Below, in pieces: positions 42,873-52,415 of a DNA stretch of 64,000 nt. The notes under the pieces were generated by a model. It searched no databases. It was not told the DNA's origin and saw only the letters and a program-made list of their open reading frames with translations. Every line of letters begins with the position of its first letter. The stretch's first letter is position 1. This stretch comes from Streptomyces tateyamensis (GTDB lineage Bacteria > Actinomycetota > Actinomycetes > Streptomycetales > Streptomycetaceae): NCBI RefSeq assembly GCF_003205575.1, contig NZ_PYBW01000010.1, positions 62,001 to 126,000 of the forward strand. The letters run 5' to 3'. A program made the translations under genes and the position numbers.

Positions 42873-44126
42873 TCAGAAGGAGTCCGGGTTCCAGGCCTTG
42901 AGCGGCGTGGTCAGCAGCTGGTCCGCGGCGAATGCCGCGCCCGGGCGGCACTCCTCGACCAGACCGGCAGCGGCGAGCCGCGAAGCCGACTCGGCGCCCA
43001 GGTACAGGCTGCCGAGCGCGCTCGCGGACAGCGCCAGGTCCGGCTCGTCCTCGGTGCGCACCGCGCGGCCCGCACCCTCCTGGTCCGCCTCCAGCGCCCA
43101 GCGCCCGGCCGCGAAGCCGTCCGGATCGGTTACCTCCAGCACCACCCGCCCGGCCGCGGCGTAGCGGCGCGCCGCGAAGGCGGTCGGCACGTCCAGCACC
43201 CGCAGCCAGGTGAAGTCGGCCGTCTCGGTGATCGTCGCGGCCCGCGGGTCGGTCAGCAGCAGCGGCAGCGGGTCGTCCGGACCGAGGTTCTCCACCACCA
43301 CCTTGGTCGTCCAGTCCACCTCGGTCAGGTAGCGCCACAGGCTCACCGCGGTCGGCAGGTCCAGTGCCAGGAAGTCCTTCACCTGCACCGTGCCGTCCGG
43401 CACCACGCCGTCCCAGTCGCTCTTGACCTGGTACACCGCCAGACCCGTGACCTGGCCGGCCGCGTCCCGGTGGGCCACGGCGAACGGCTCCTTCCACCCG
43501 TCGGACACCGGCAGGACCAGCTCCCCGGTGACCGTCTTCCAGTGCTGCTCATCGCGGTTGATCGCACCGGGCTGCTGCCGGCGCCAGCGCTCGTGCAGCT
43601 CGGGACCGAGCTTGCCCAGCTCGGCCATCGAGACCAGGTCCAGCCGCCCGCCGACCGCGCCGGCCAGCTCGGCCCGGATGCCGCCGGCCCGCTTCAGGTC
43701 GATTTTCCGACCGACCATCCGGGTGGCCGGGCCGAAGCCGAACCGGCCGTAGATCCCGTACTCCGCGGCGATCAGGATGGCCACCGCCTCGCCGCGGTCC
43801 TTGGCCGCGGCCAGGTCCTGACGCATCATCCGGGTGAGCAGCCCGCGCCGCCGGTGGGTCTGCGTGGTGGTCACCGCGGTGACCGCGGAGGCCGCCAGCG
43901 ACGCGCCGCCGGGCAGCGTGAGCTGCAGCGGGAAGCTGCGCAGCGTGGCCACCACCCGCTCGCCCTCGAAGGCGCCCAGGGTGCGCCCGGGGAAGAGCCG
44001 CTGCCGGCGCACCTCCTCCGCGAGCGGAGCACCGGCCCGCAGGAAACCGACGTTCACCGCATGGCACCAGGCGCTCAGCGTCTCCTCGGTGACAGCCTTG
44101 ATCTCGATCGCACCGTCTTGGCTCAT
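42873..44126 (-). CDS. Eis-family GNAT acetyltransferase
   Basis: 417 residues, the size and tripartite layout of Eis proteins: an N-terminal GNAT domain with TQTHRRRGLLTRMM (acetyl-CoA loop), a second degenerate GNAT domain, and an SCP2-like C-terminal domain ending in SF, whose free carboxylate acts as base in this family. Eis enzymes acetylate amines, including aminoglycosides, lysines and polyamines; the streptomycete substrate is unknown. It faces tetR convergently and follows another GNAT gene. Confidence 0.88.
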   Translation of the reverse strand: MSQDGAIEIKAVTEETLSAWCHAVNVGFLRAGAPLAEEVRRQRLFPGRTLGAFEGERVVATLRSFPLQLTLPGGASLAASAVTAVTTTQTHRRRGLLTRMMRQDLAAAKDRGEAVAILIAAEYGIYGRFGFGPATRMVGRKIDLKRAGGIRAELAGAVGGRLDLVSMAELGKLGPELHERWRRQQPGAINRDEQHWKTVTGELVLPVSDGWKEPFAVAHRDAAGQVTGLAVYQVKSDWDGVVPDGTVQVKDFLALDLPTAVSLWRYLTEVDWTTKVVVENLGPDDPLPLLLTDPRAATITETADFTWLRVLDVPTAFAARRYAAAGRVVLEVTDPDGFAAGRWALEADQEGAGRAVRTEDEPDLALSASALGSLYLGAESASRLAAAGLVEECRPGAAFAADQLLTTPLKAWNPDSF

Positions 44127-44221
44127 CCGCCCAGCCTAGGGACGCGCCTGGTCGAAGGCATCCGGATTTCCGACCCGGCGGACACCGCCCCCCGGCCGCT
44201 CGCCCAGCGGTCGGAAAGACC

Positions 44222-45256
44222 CTAGGACGACCGCTCGTCCAGGGGCTGGGCCAGCCGCTCGACCAGCCGCGCCGTCGGGATCTCGACCCAGTTCATCGTC
44301 CGTGCCGTCCGGTAGCCGAGCGCGTGGTTGATGTCGATCATGTGGGTGTTGGTGGCCGCGGTGGTGGTGAAGACCAGCTCCAGGTCCGGGCGCCGGGCCA
44401 GCAACTGCCGCATCAGGCCCGCCTTGACCGCCCGCCCGAGCCCGCGGCCGCGGTGCGCGGCCAGCACCGCGGTGTCCTGGACGAAGGCGTGCGCCGGGCG
44501 GTGCTGGTAGTGGTGCACCACGTGCATACCGGCCACCTGCCCGGTGGCCTCCTCGACGGCGACCGCCACCCACGGCTCGATGCCGGCTTCGGCGACCTCG
44601 CGGTCCTCGGTGCGGATCTGGTCCGCGGTCCAGCGCGGCGCCCGGTAGCTGGTCCGACCCTGCGGCGCGTCGTTGACGGCCCGTCGGGCCAGCGCGTACG
44701 ACTCGACCAGCTCCTCGGGGGTCGGGCCGGTCCACTGCACCAACCGGTAGCCGTCCGGCACCGGCACCTCCCACCCGCGCGCCGGGACCTCGGTGGTCCG
44801 CAGCAGCTGCATCACGGTGCTGTGCGTCACGTCGAACCCGAGGCCGGCCACCCACGAGGCGGCCGCCGCGTCGGGCTTCATCGGCAGACCGAACACGGTG
44901 CCGCGCCCGGACTCCAGCACCGCCGGCAGCACCGACCGCAGCAGCTCGGTACCGAACCCGCGCCGCCGCAGCTCGGGGTGGACGTGCACCTCGACCCAGG
45001 CGATCCCCTCGTTCGGGGCCTCGGGCAGCGACACCCGGGCGGAACCGGCCAGCCGCCCGCCGAGGTGGCCGGTCCAGGTCCGGCCGGGTCCCTCGTGCAC
45101 CGGCGGGGTGCGCAACCGGCCGACCGCGGCCTCGCGGGTCATCGGCGGATCCTCCGGGAAGTCGGCGGCCCAGGCCGCCGCCCGCATCAGGTGGTAGCCG
45201 TCCAGGGTCTCCTGGTCGGCGCGGTACGGGTCGAGCGGGCGTATGTCGAGGGTCAC
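44222..45256 (-). CDS. two-domain GNAT acetyltransferase
   Basis: 344 residues from GTG 45256 (GGAG six bases upstream). Two GNAT modules are visible: VHPELRRRGFGTELLRSVL in the first, and LAAHRGRGLGRAVKAGLM in the second, each with the Q/R-X-X-G-X-G/A loop. Such tandem proteins include mycothiol synthase MshD; weak similarity makes that only a possibility, and I do not assign it. It is upstream of the Eis-like gene on the same strand. Confidence 0.83.
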   Translation of the reverse strand: MTLDIRPLDPYRADQETLDGYHLMRAAAWAADFPEDPPMTREAAVGRLRTPPVHEGPGRTWTGHLGGRLAGSARVSLPEAPNEGIAWVEVHVHPELRRRGFGTELLRSVLPAVLESGRGTVFGLPMKPDAAAASWVAGLGFDVTHSTVMQLLRTTEVPARGWEVPVPDGYRLVQWTGPTPEELVESYALARRAVNDAPQGRTSYRAPRWTADQIRTEDREVAEAGIEPWVAVAVEEATGQVAGMHVVHHYQHRPAHAFVQDTAVLAAHRGRGLGRAVKAGLMRQLLARRPDLELVFTTTAATNTHMIDINHALGYRTARTMNWVEIPTARLVERLAQPLDERSS

Positions 45257-45297
45257 CGGATCTCCGTGGTACGTAGGCTGACGACCCATCATGCCGG

Positions 45298-46620
45298 TCA
45301 GGGCCTGGCGTAGAAATCCGGGGTGCCCAGGGCCCAGAGGCTGGACCGGGTGATGGTGGCGCCGGTGTGGGGGGCCTGGATGATCTGGTCGTCGCCGAGG
45401 TAGAGGGCGACGTGGTGGATGTCGGCGGGGCGGCCGGTGGTGGACCAGAAGACCAGGTCGCCCGGGCGCAGCTGGCGGTAGCTCACCGGGGTGGACTCGG
45501 CGTACTGGTCGGCGGCGAAGTGGGTCAGCCGCTTGCCGCCGGCCCGCCAGGCGAGCATGGTCAGGCCGGAGCAGTCGTAGCCGTCCGGCCCCTCGCCGCC
45601 CCAGATGTAGGGCAGGCCGAGCTTGCCCTGGGCGAAGGCGAGGGCCTGCTCCGCGCCGGTCCCGGCGGACGGGGCGGGCTGCGGCGGTGCGGCGTTGGCG
45701 CGTTCGGCGGCGGCCCGGGCGGCGGCCGCCGCCTGCTCGGCGGCGATCGCGTCCAGCGCGTCCTGGCGGCGCCGCTCCAGGTCGACCGTGGTCTGCCGGG
45801 CCGCGGCCAGCTGCCCGAACAGCTGCTCGCGGCGCTCGGCGAGCCGGCCGACCTGGGACTGCTGCTCGGCCACCCGCTGCTGGGCCTGGGACCTGGCCTG
45901 GGCCACCGCCAGCACCGCCCGCTCGGCGGCGTCCGCGCAGTCCCGGGAGGTGCGGGCCGCCTCGGCGGCCTCCCGGGCGGTGCTGGTGGCGGCGTCCAGG
46001 ATCTGCCGGGTGCTGCGGCCCGCCTCGCCGACCGCCGCCGCCTGCTCGCTCGCGGCGCGCGGGCCGCGGGCGCTCAGCAGCGCGTCCAGGGCGGACAGCT
46101 CGGGAGTGGTGCCGGCCCGGTAGGTGGCCGCGGCCAGCCCGGCGGCCCGCTCCGCGGCCTCGGCGCGGGCCGCCTCGGCCCGGGTCGCGGCCTCGGCGGC
46201 GGCGGCCGCCGCACCGCGGGCCGCGGTCAGCCGCACCTGCGCGCCGTCGTACGCCTCCACCGCCTGCTCGGCCAGCAGCGCGGTGCGCTCCAGCTCGGAC
46301 TTGGCGCCGGCCAGTTGGGCCTCGATCGCGCCCGCCGCGCCCGCCTTCAGGTCCGCCTCGGCCCTGGCCCGGTCCACCTCCGCGGCGGAGGGGTAGGGCC
46401 GACCGTCCGGCGCGGGGTCGTCAGCCGGCACCGCGGCGGGCCGGCCCAGGGCCGGGGCCAGGGCGCGCACCGCGGCGGGCCGGCCCAGGGCCAGGGCCGG
46501 GGCGACGCCGCGCACCGCGACCGGCGCCGGCACCGGGGCGGCCGCGGCCGCGGGCACGCCCGGTCCGGCGAACAGCCCGGCCAACGCCGCGAAGGAGAAC
46601 ACCGGCCGCGCCACCCGCAC
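45298..46620 (-). CDS. secreted NlpC/P60 peptidoglycan hydrolase
   Basis: 440 residues. The GTG at 46620, with GAGGGG eight bases upstream, gives a clean signal peptide (RVARPVFSFAALAGLFAGPG); the TTG at 46647 is less likely. A Pro/Ala linker and a long Ala/Glu/Arg coiled coil (about 80-300) resemble RipA-type hydrolases. The C-terminal NlpC/P60 domain has catalytic Cys in GYDCSGL (about 349) and His in IHHVALYLG (about 401). It cuts D-Glu-DAP bonds of peptidoglycan. Confidence 0.9.
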   Translation of the reverse strand: MRVARPVFSFAALAGLFAGPGVPAAAAAPVPAPVAVRGVAPALALGRPAAVRALAPALGRPAAVPADDPAPDGRPYPSAAEVDRARAEADLKAGAAGAIEAQLAGAKSELERTALLAEQAVEAYDGAQVRLTAARGAAAAAAEAATRAEAARAEAAERAAGLAAATYRAGTTPELSALDALLSARGPRAASEQAAAVGEAGRSTRQILDAATSTAREAAEAARTSRDCADAAERAVLAVAQARSQAQQRVAEQQSQVGRLAERREQLFGQLAAARQTTVDLERRRQDALDAIAAEQAAAAARAAAERANAAPPQPAPSAGTGAEQALAFAQGKLGLPYIWGGEGPDGYDCSGLTMLAWRAGGKRLTHFAADQYAESTPVSYRQLRPGDLVFWSTTGRPADIHHVALYLGDDQIIQAPHTGATITRSSLWALGTPDFYARP

Positions 46621-47001
46621 CCAGACAGCCCCTCGTGCACAACCCAAGACAGCCTCGCATCCGTCGTCGCGGCGCCTCTGGACGACCGGGCGGCCGGGTC
46701 CCCAACGACCGGGCAGCCCCTCACCAGAAGCCGTTCAAAGATCAACGAAATATCCCATGACGTGACTATTCAGTCGCTCGACGTAATAGTGTCAAACCTG
46801 ACAAGTCGTCGGCGCCAGCCGGGTGCCGCCGGGCGAGTGAGATCGTAGGCGAACCGACCGAACGGCCCAGCGTCCGCCGACGGCGGCTCAGCCAGTGCAC
46901 CGCCGGGCCCGGGCCCACCACGCCGCCCGGGCCAGCGGCCACAACCCGACGCCACCGGGCCGCACCCGGACGTCACCGGGCCCGGCTCGCAGCCGACCGG
47001 C
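46621..47001. other. 381-base gap with a regulatory-looking AT-rich patch
   Basis: No gene is supported. Around 46740-46805 the DNA is AT-rich and holds TGTCA-AACC-TGACA (46790-46803), a 5-bp inverted repeat, and a loose CTATT/AATAG pair. Probable promoter of the NlpC/P60 gene. Confidence 0.5.
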
Positions 47002-47949
47002 TCAGCCCCGGCGGCGCCCGGTCCTGGACCGGTAGGAGCGGGCCCGTCCCGCCTGCACCGTGCGCCGGCGCTGGTCGGCGGCGCGTTCCGTGGGCGGGGC
47101 CGACCGGTGCGCCGAGCGCGCCGGGTCCAGGTGCGCGGCCGCCCGGGCCGCCACCGCCTCCGCCACCCGGTGGGTGGTGGTGTGGTGCGCAGGCACCTTG
47201 TCCGGCGCACCCGCGATCAGGTCGAACAGCCAGGTCCGGGCCCGGTCCGCCCGCGCGTGCAGCAGCCGCTCCCGGCGCAGCGCCCGGGCCCGCCGGCGCG
47301 GCCGCTCGGCGTACCGCCAGCGGGCCCACGGGCTGGACGGGCGGGCCAGCCGGATCGCCCCGATCCAGGAGATGCCGGGGACCATGATGCCCAGCAGGCC
47401 GGTCCACATCTTGCCCTTGAACAGCGCGACCACCGACAGCAGCGCGTTCACCGAGATCACCGCGACCAGGCCCCACCGCCCGCCGCCGTCCGTGCCCGGG
47501 CCCGGCACCACGCCGAGCGGCACGTACCCGGTCAGCAGCAGCGCGGTGAACAGGATCCCGAGGATCACCGCGTCCACCGACTTGCGCCCCTGCGCGCTCC
47601 AGTAGACGTCCTCCAGGTGCAGGATCAGCGCGAACTCGTCCAGTACCAGCCCGCAGCCGATCCCGAACAGCAGCCCGAACCAGTCGATCCACGGGTGCCC
47701 GCCGTTGGTGGCGAACACCCCGATCCCGGCCACCAGCAGGCAGCCCACCCCGAACACCATGTGGTGGATGTGCAGCCCGCCGGGCGTGATGTTCCCGGGC
47801 CACCAGCGCACCTGGGCCCGGATCATCCGCACGCTGAACCGGATGAGCAGGAACGAGCAGATGAAGCCCACCAGCAGCAGGAAGAGCGGCTGCTTGTGCG
47901 CGGCCACGATGTGCTCGTGGTAGCTGTCGACCAGCCCGGCCAGCGGCAC
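47002..47949 (-). CDS. polytopic membrane protein, unknown function
   Basis: 315 residues from GTG 47949 with AGGAGG eight bases upstream (GTG 47973 is weaker). About six membrane segments in residues 20-215, with the histidine pair GGLHIHHMVFGVG and acidic DEFALILHLEDVYW inside or near the membrane, a layout that suggests metal or proton binding. The C-terminal about 100 residues are basic and cytosolic. I do not recognise a named family; it is conserved in actinobacteria. It precedes nothing else in its operon and follows the ThrE-like gene. Confidence 0.75.
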   Translation of the reverse strand: MPLAGLVDSYHEHIVAAHKQPLFLLLVGFICSFLLIRFSVRMIRAQVRWWPGNITPGGLHIHHMVFGVGCLLVAGIGVFATNGGHPWIDWFGLLFGIGCGLVLDEFALILHLEDVYWSAQGRKSVDAVILGILFTALLLTGYVPLGVVPGPGTDGGGRWGLVAVISVNALLSVVALFKGKMWTGLLGIMVPGISWIGAIRLARPSSPWARWRYAERPRRRARALRRERLLHARADRARTWLFDLIAGAPDKVPAHHTTTHRVAEAVAARAAAHLDPARSAHRSAPPTERAADQRRRTVQAGRARSYRSRTGRRRG

Positions 47950-47984
47950 GGCACCCTCCTCCTTCCGGTTCACCTAACGGTCGG

Positions 47985-49763
47985 TCAGAAGCCGCGGGTG
48001 CGCTTGGCCGCCCGGCGCGGGCCGGTCAGGTACGGCACCAGCCGCCCGCCCAGCGCCTCGGGCCCGGGCACCTTCATGAACAGCCGGGCCACCTCGCCGC
48101 CCAGGTTCACCCCGATCGCCAGCGCCATCGCGATCGCCGCCGCCCGGCTGACCGAGACCAGCCCGGCCGAGGGGTGGCCCTGGGCGAACGAGAGCATCCC
48201 CAGGTACAGCGCCGAACCGGGCATCAGCGGCCCGAGCGCGGCGGTCACGTACGGCAGCGCCGAGGCGTACCGGTAACGCGCCATCAGCTGGCCGAACAGA
48301 CCCACCACCCCGGCCGCTATCCCGGTGGCCACGATCGCCGAGATCTTCGCGTTGTAGGCCAGCACGCCGAAGACCGCCCAGCCGATCCCGCTGTTCAGGG
48401 TCACCATCGCCAGGGTGCGCCGGCTGGTCTGCAGCAGCATCGCGAAGGCCAGCGTGAGCAGCATCGCCGCGACCAGCTGGACCGGCGGGTTGCGGGTGCT
48501 GATCAGCGACTCGTCCGGTTTCAGCTGGGCGTCGAAGTTGACCCCGAGGTAGAGGATCAGCATCACCCCGATGACGATGCCCGCCACCAGGTAGACCACC
48601 TCCAGCAGGCGGGCGGCGGCGGTGATGTAGAAGCCGGTCAGGCCGTCCTGCACCGCGGCCACCAGGGCCCGCCCGGGCAGCAGCGCGAACAGCCCGCCGG
48701 TGACCACCACCGAGCCGCGCAGGCCCAGGTGGTTGAAGGAGAGCAGGATGCCGGAGGTGGCGGCCGGCATCGCGGCCACCACGAACTGGTAGAACTCCGG
48801 CAGCCCGCGCTTGGCCACGGCGGAGGCCAGCCGGTCCCCGATCACGGCCGCCACCAGCGCGTTGACGAAGACCAGCCAGGCCTTGCCGTCGACCCGCCCG
48901 CCGACCAGGAAGGTGGCCGCGCCGGCCAGCAGCCCGGCGGTCAGCGCCAGCAGCCAGGCCGGGTACGGGTGCCGGTTGCGCCGGATCACCGCGAGCCGGC
49001 GGTAGGCGTCGTTGATCGACACCTGCGCCCCGGTGATGTCCGCGACCAGCCGGTAGACCGCGGCCAGCCGGGTGTAGTCCGAGGTTCGTCGGCGCACCAC
49101 CCGGGCGGCGGTGACGGGGGCCTCCACCAGCGAGGGCTGGTAGGAGATCGAGATCAGGGTGAAGGTCACCTGCGGCTCGCAGCGGTCCAGCGCGTAGGCG
49201 TGGGCGACGCCGAGCATCGCGGCCTCCACGTCCTCGGCGCTCTCGCCACTGGCCAGCAGCAGCTCGCCGATCCGCAGCGTCAGGTCGAGCACCCGGGGGA
49301 CGCCGCGGGCGCCGGCCTCGGACTTGGGCTCGTGCGGGGTCCGCTCAGGGACCGGGCGCTCGGACATGGGGGTGCGCAGCAGGGTGCGCATCCGGTCCGG
49401 CCAGGGCGCCACCCCCACCGTGCCGGGCGACAGCAGCGCCTGCGCACCGGTGGGCGGGTTGTAGCCGACGGCCCGCCAGACCTCCGGGGTCAGGGTGTCC
49501 TCGGAACCGCCGCCCAGCTCGGCGAAGACGGCGAACTCCTCGGTGTGCTCCGGGTCCGGATCGGCGCCCGGGATCGGGAACTCGCCCCGGTCCTGGTCCA
49601 GCCCGGCGGCGGCCGCCGGCAGCACCGATCCGGCCGGCGCGACCGGCCCCGGGCCCAGCAGGCCCTCGGTCGGCCGCGCGGCGGCGGGGGAAACCGGGAC
49701 GGCACCACGCCCCACCTCCGGTTGCCGCTTCCTGCCGCCGCCCGCTCGGCCCCGCTTAGGCAC
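47985..49763 (-). CDS. ThrE-family threonine/serine exporter-like protein
   Basis: 592 residues from GTG 49763 (GAGGA upstream; GTG 49769 also possible). After a 150-residue disordered N terminus comes the DUF1212/ThrE N-terminal domain (LDLTLRIGELLLASGESAEDVEAAML), split as LRIGELLLASGESAEDVE, then ten membrane helices in the ThrE and ThrE_2 halves. Family members export threonine and serine. It is upstream of the membrane protein at 47002. Confidence 0.87.
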   Translation of the reverse strand: MPKRGRAGGGRKRQPEVGRGAVPVSPAAARPTEGLLGPGPVAPAGSVLPAAAAGLDQDRGEFPIPGADPDPEHTEEFAVFAELGGGSEDTLTPEVWRAVGYNPPTGAQALLSPGTVGVAPWPDRMRTLLRTPMSERPVPERTPHEPKSEAGARGVPRVLDLTLRIGELLLASGESAEDVEAAMLGVAHAYALDRCEPQVTFTLISISYQPSLVEAPVTAARVVRRRTSDYTRLAAVYRLVADITGAQVSINDAYRRLAVIRRNRHPYPAWLLALTAGLLAGAATFLVGGRVDGKAWLVFVNALVAAVIGDRLASAVAKRGLPEFYQFVVAAMPAATSGILLSFNHLGLRGSVVVTGGLFALLPGRALVAAVQDGLTGFYITAAARLLEVVYLVAGIVIGVMLILYLGVNFDAQLKPDESLISTRNPPVQLVAAMLLTLAFAMLLQTSRRTLAMVTLNSGIGWAVFGVLAYNAKISAIVATGIAAGVVGLFGQLMARYRYASALPYVTAALGPLMPGSALYLGMLSFAQGHPSAGLVSVSRAAAIAMALAIGVNLGGEVARLFMKVPGPEALGGRLVPYLTGPRRAAKRTRGF

Positions 49764-49790
49764 TGCCACTCCTCGTCCGCTCCGCCATCA

Positions 49791-49819
49791 GGCATGGTGA
49801 TCTTCGTGTCCACCATGCC
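49791..49819. promoter_or_regulatory. inverted repeat upstream of the ThrE-like gene
   Basis: GGCATGGTG and CACCATGCC are 9-bp inverted arms with an 11-base spacer, 28 bases upstream of the ThrE-like start. It may be an operator, or the terminator of the TPR gene that ends at 49947. Confidence 0.5.
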
Positions 49820-49946
49820 GGACCGCACCCGGTACCGCATATGTACACAAAGGCCATATGCACCCAAAGGCGCGGTCGAGCCGACGATACGACTTGCGAG
49901 TGTCCGGCGGGCGGCCCCGGTCTGTCCAACGCCCGCCGACGTGCCG

Positions 49947-52415
49947 TCAGAGGCCGTACCGTTCGATGACCTCCTCGTGCCGGGCGGTCTGCGCACCGGC
50001 CGCCTTGGCCAGCTCCAGCCAGGCCAGCGGGTGCGTCCAGCCCGCCGTCAACTCGGCCACCAGGGCGTCCGCCTGGGCGGCCGAGGCGGTCGGCGGCACG
50101 CCGAGGGCGGCGTAGATGCCGGGCAGGCCCTCGCCCTCCTCGGGCCCGGTCGGGTCCAGGATCCGGTACTGCTGACCGCTGTACGCCCAGATCCCGTAGC
50201 CGTGCCCGCCCAGCGTGTCGCGCAGCTGGTCCCAGCGCTGCGGGCCCGGCCAGGCGCCGTCCAGGAAGTAGGTGGTGTACCCGGCCGGGTCGAGCAGCGT
50301 CAGCAGCTCGAAGGCGGGCCGCCAGCGCTGTTTCTCCGCCTCCGGGGCGCCCTCGGCCGGGGCCGGCTCCAGCAGCGCCGGGCTGAAGACCACCAGGTCG
50401 CGGTGGTTGAGCGGGACGTCCTCGCCGAGCACCGGCAGGATCCGCGCGGTGGCCGGCCCGGTGCGCAGCGCCGGCACGTCGCTCTGCCCGCCGTCGGACC
50501 GGCGGGCCCGGACGGTGATGTACTGCCACTCCTCGTCCACCGGGCCGTCCGGCCGGTCGAACTCGATGCCCAGCCGGGCGCCGGTGGACCGCACCACCGC
50601 CCAGTCCCGGTTGGCGCTGGCCACCGTGATCAGGTGCCACAGGTCCGGGACCTGCACGGTGCGGTACTGCTCCTCGGGCCCGGCCTGCTCGGGCGCCGGC
50701 GCGTGCTCCAGCAGCTCCTGGTAGAGCCGCTGGGCGGTCGGGTAGTCGCCCAGCTCGGTGGCCGCGGCGGCGGCCAGCCGGCGCGGGTTGATCCGGTCCG
50801 GGTCGAGCACCAGCAGTGCCTCGACCTGCTCGACGGCCTCGGCCCAGCGGCTCTCGGCCAGCGCCCAGCGGGCCCGGATCCAGTGCGCGCCCGCCGGGTC
50901 GGCCGGGGCCACCCGCTCGGCCAGCCGGGCCAGCTGCTCGCCGTCCCGGGCCTCGACCAGCACCGAGCAGAGCATGCCGACCAGGCCCTGGTGGCCCGGG
51001 TCCTGCTCCAGCCGTCCCCAGAGCAGGGCGGCGGCGGCCTGCTCGTGCCCGAGCGAGGCGAACAGGCCGGCCAGCGCGAGCAGCAGGTCGGTCGCGCCGG
51101 GCGCCGGGCCGGCTCCGGCAGCGGGGCCGGCCGCCCCCTCGACGGGGGCCGACTCGGCGGCCTCTCCCTCCGCGGCGGCCGACTCGGCGGCCTCCCCCTC
51201 CGCGGCGGCCAGCTCGTGCCAGCCGGCCGCGAGCAGCTCCAGCTCGGCCTCCGGGTCGGCCTGCTCCGGCGGCCGTGCGCCCAGGTGGGCCAGCAGTTCG
51301 GCGGCCGGGACCGGCAGCCGGGGCACCGGCAGCGCCCGGGCGGCGGCGGCCAGCTCGGCCACCTGGCCGGCCACCGCCTCGGTGCGGCGCAGCAGCGCCA
51401 GCTTGCGCTCGGCGGTGGCCAGCAGCGCCAGCGCCACCTCCCGGGCACCGCGCGCCACCGCCAGCCGACCGGCCGTCAGCGCCAGGTCCAGGCAGGGCCG
51501 GTGCGAGCCGGCCGCGTCCAGGTAGGAGACCCAGTGCGCCAGCCGTACGCCCAGCCGGGCGTCGTTCGGGTACCGGCCGGCGGCCACCAGCAGCGCCACC
51601 GCCTCGGTCCAGCGGTGCCGCACGTCCGGGAACTCGTCCGCCTCGGCGCCCTCGGGCAGCTGCTCCAGCGCCTCGTCGTAGCGCCCCAGGGCCGCCAGCA
51701 GCCGGGCCCGGATCACCCCGCCTTTGCGCCGGTCGTCCTCGTCCAGCTGGTGCCCGGCCTTGGTGTACGCCTGCTCGGCGGCGGCCAGCGCCGCCAGCGC
51801 CTCCTCCAGCCGGCCCAGCCGGTAGAGCGCCGAGCAGCGGGCGTGGCCGAAGGAGAGCGAGACGCTCTCCCCGGCCGCCTGGATCCGGGTCTTGGCCCGG
51901 TCCAGGTGGGCCAGCGCCTCGCCGGGGCGCCCGTCGTCCTCCAGCGTGTCGGCGTACTCCCGGGACAGGCAGTCGAAGCAGGCCCGGGACGGCTCGACCC
52001 GCTCCAGCGTCTCCTCCAGCACCGCGAGCCGCTCCGGCACGTAGCCGGGGCCGTCGATGTTGGCGTGGCAGATGGTGAAGTCCTGCACCGCGCAGACCGA
52101 CTGCGGGCAGCCGGCGGTCTCCTCGCGGTGCGCGAACTCCAGCAGCGAGACCGCCTCGGTCATCGCCTGCTCGCCCTGGTGACGCTTGTTCAGCAGGTTC
52201 TGCAGGCGCCAGTGCCGCAGGAACACCTCCACCCAGGGCAGGCCGAGCGCCCGGGCCGAGGCCACCGCCTCCGGGTAGAGCGCGTCCAACTGCTCGTTGC
52301 GCCCGTCCACCGCGTGCCCGGCGATCTCCACCAGGGCGGTGGCCAGCCGGTGCTGACCGGCCGCCACCAGCTGGCCGTGGGTGTCGTAGACCCAGCCCCA
52401 GACGTCCGTGCTCAT
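49947..52415 (-). CDS. TPR-repeat protein coupled to the Hsp90-family gene
   Basis: 822 residues. The N-terminal half holds helical TPR-like repeats (for example EALAHLDRAKTRIQ, LGRLEEALAALAAAEQAY, LAALGRYDEALEQL); the middle repeats AAEGEAAES; and residues about 620-820 form a distinct alpha/beta domain (DEEWQYITVRARRSD, GYGIWAYSGQQYRI). Its ATG overlaps the Hsp90-like stop by four bases, so both are made together. TPR proteins are Hsp90 co-chaperones in eukaryotes; that parallel is suggestive, not proven. Confidence 0.8.
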   Translation of the reverse strand: MSTDVWGWVYDTHGQLVAAGQHRLATALVEIAGHAVDGRNEQLDALYPEAVASARALGLPWVEVFLRHWRLQNLLNKRHQGEQAMTEAVSLLEFAHREETAGCPQSVCAVQDFTICHANIDGPGYVPERLAVLEETLERVEPSRACFDCLSREYADTLEDDGRPGEALAHLDRAKTRIQAAGESVSLSFGHARCSALYRLGRLEEALAALAAAEQAYTKAGHQLDEDDRRKGGVIRARLLAALGRYDEALEQLPEGAEADEFPDVRHRWTEAVALLVAAGRYPNDARLGVRLAHWVSYLDAAGSHRPCLDLALTAGRLAVARGAREVALALLATAERKLALLRRTEAVAGQVAELAAAARALPVPRLPVPAAELLAHLGARPPEQADPEAELELLAAGWHELAAAEGEAAESAAAEGEAAESAPVEGAAGPAAGAGPAPGATDLLLALAGLFASLGHEQAAAALLWGRLEQDPGHQGLVGMLCSVLVEARDGEQLARLAERVAPADPAGAHWIRARWALAESRWAEAVEQVEALLVLDPDRINPRRLAAAAATELGDYPTAQRLYQELLEHAPAPEQAGPEEQYRTVQVPDLWHLITVASANRDWAVVRSTGARLGIEFDRPDGPVDEEWQYITVRARRSDGGQSDVPALRTGPATARILPVLGEDVPLNHRDLVVFSPALLEPAPAEGAPEAEKQRWRPAFELLTLLDPAGYTTYFLDGAWPGPQRWDQLRDTLGGHGYGIWAYSGQQYRILDPTGPEEGEGLPGIYAALGVPPTASAAQADALVAELTAGWTHPLAWLELAKAAGAQTARHEEVIERYGL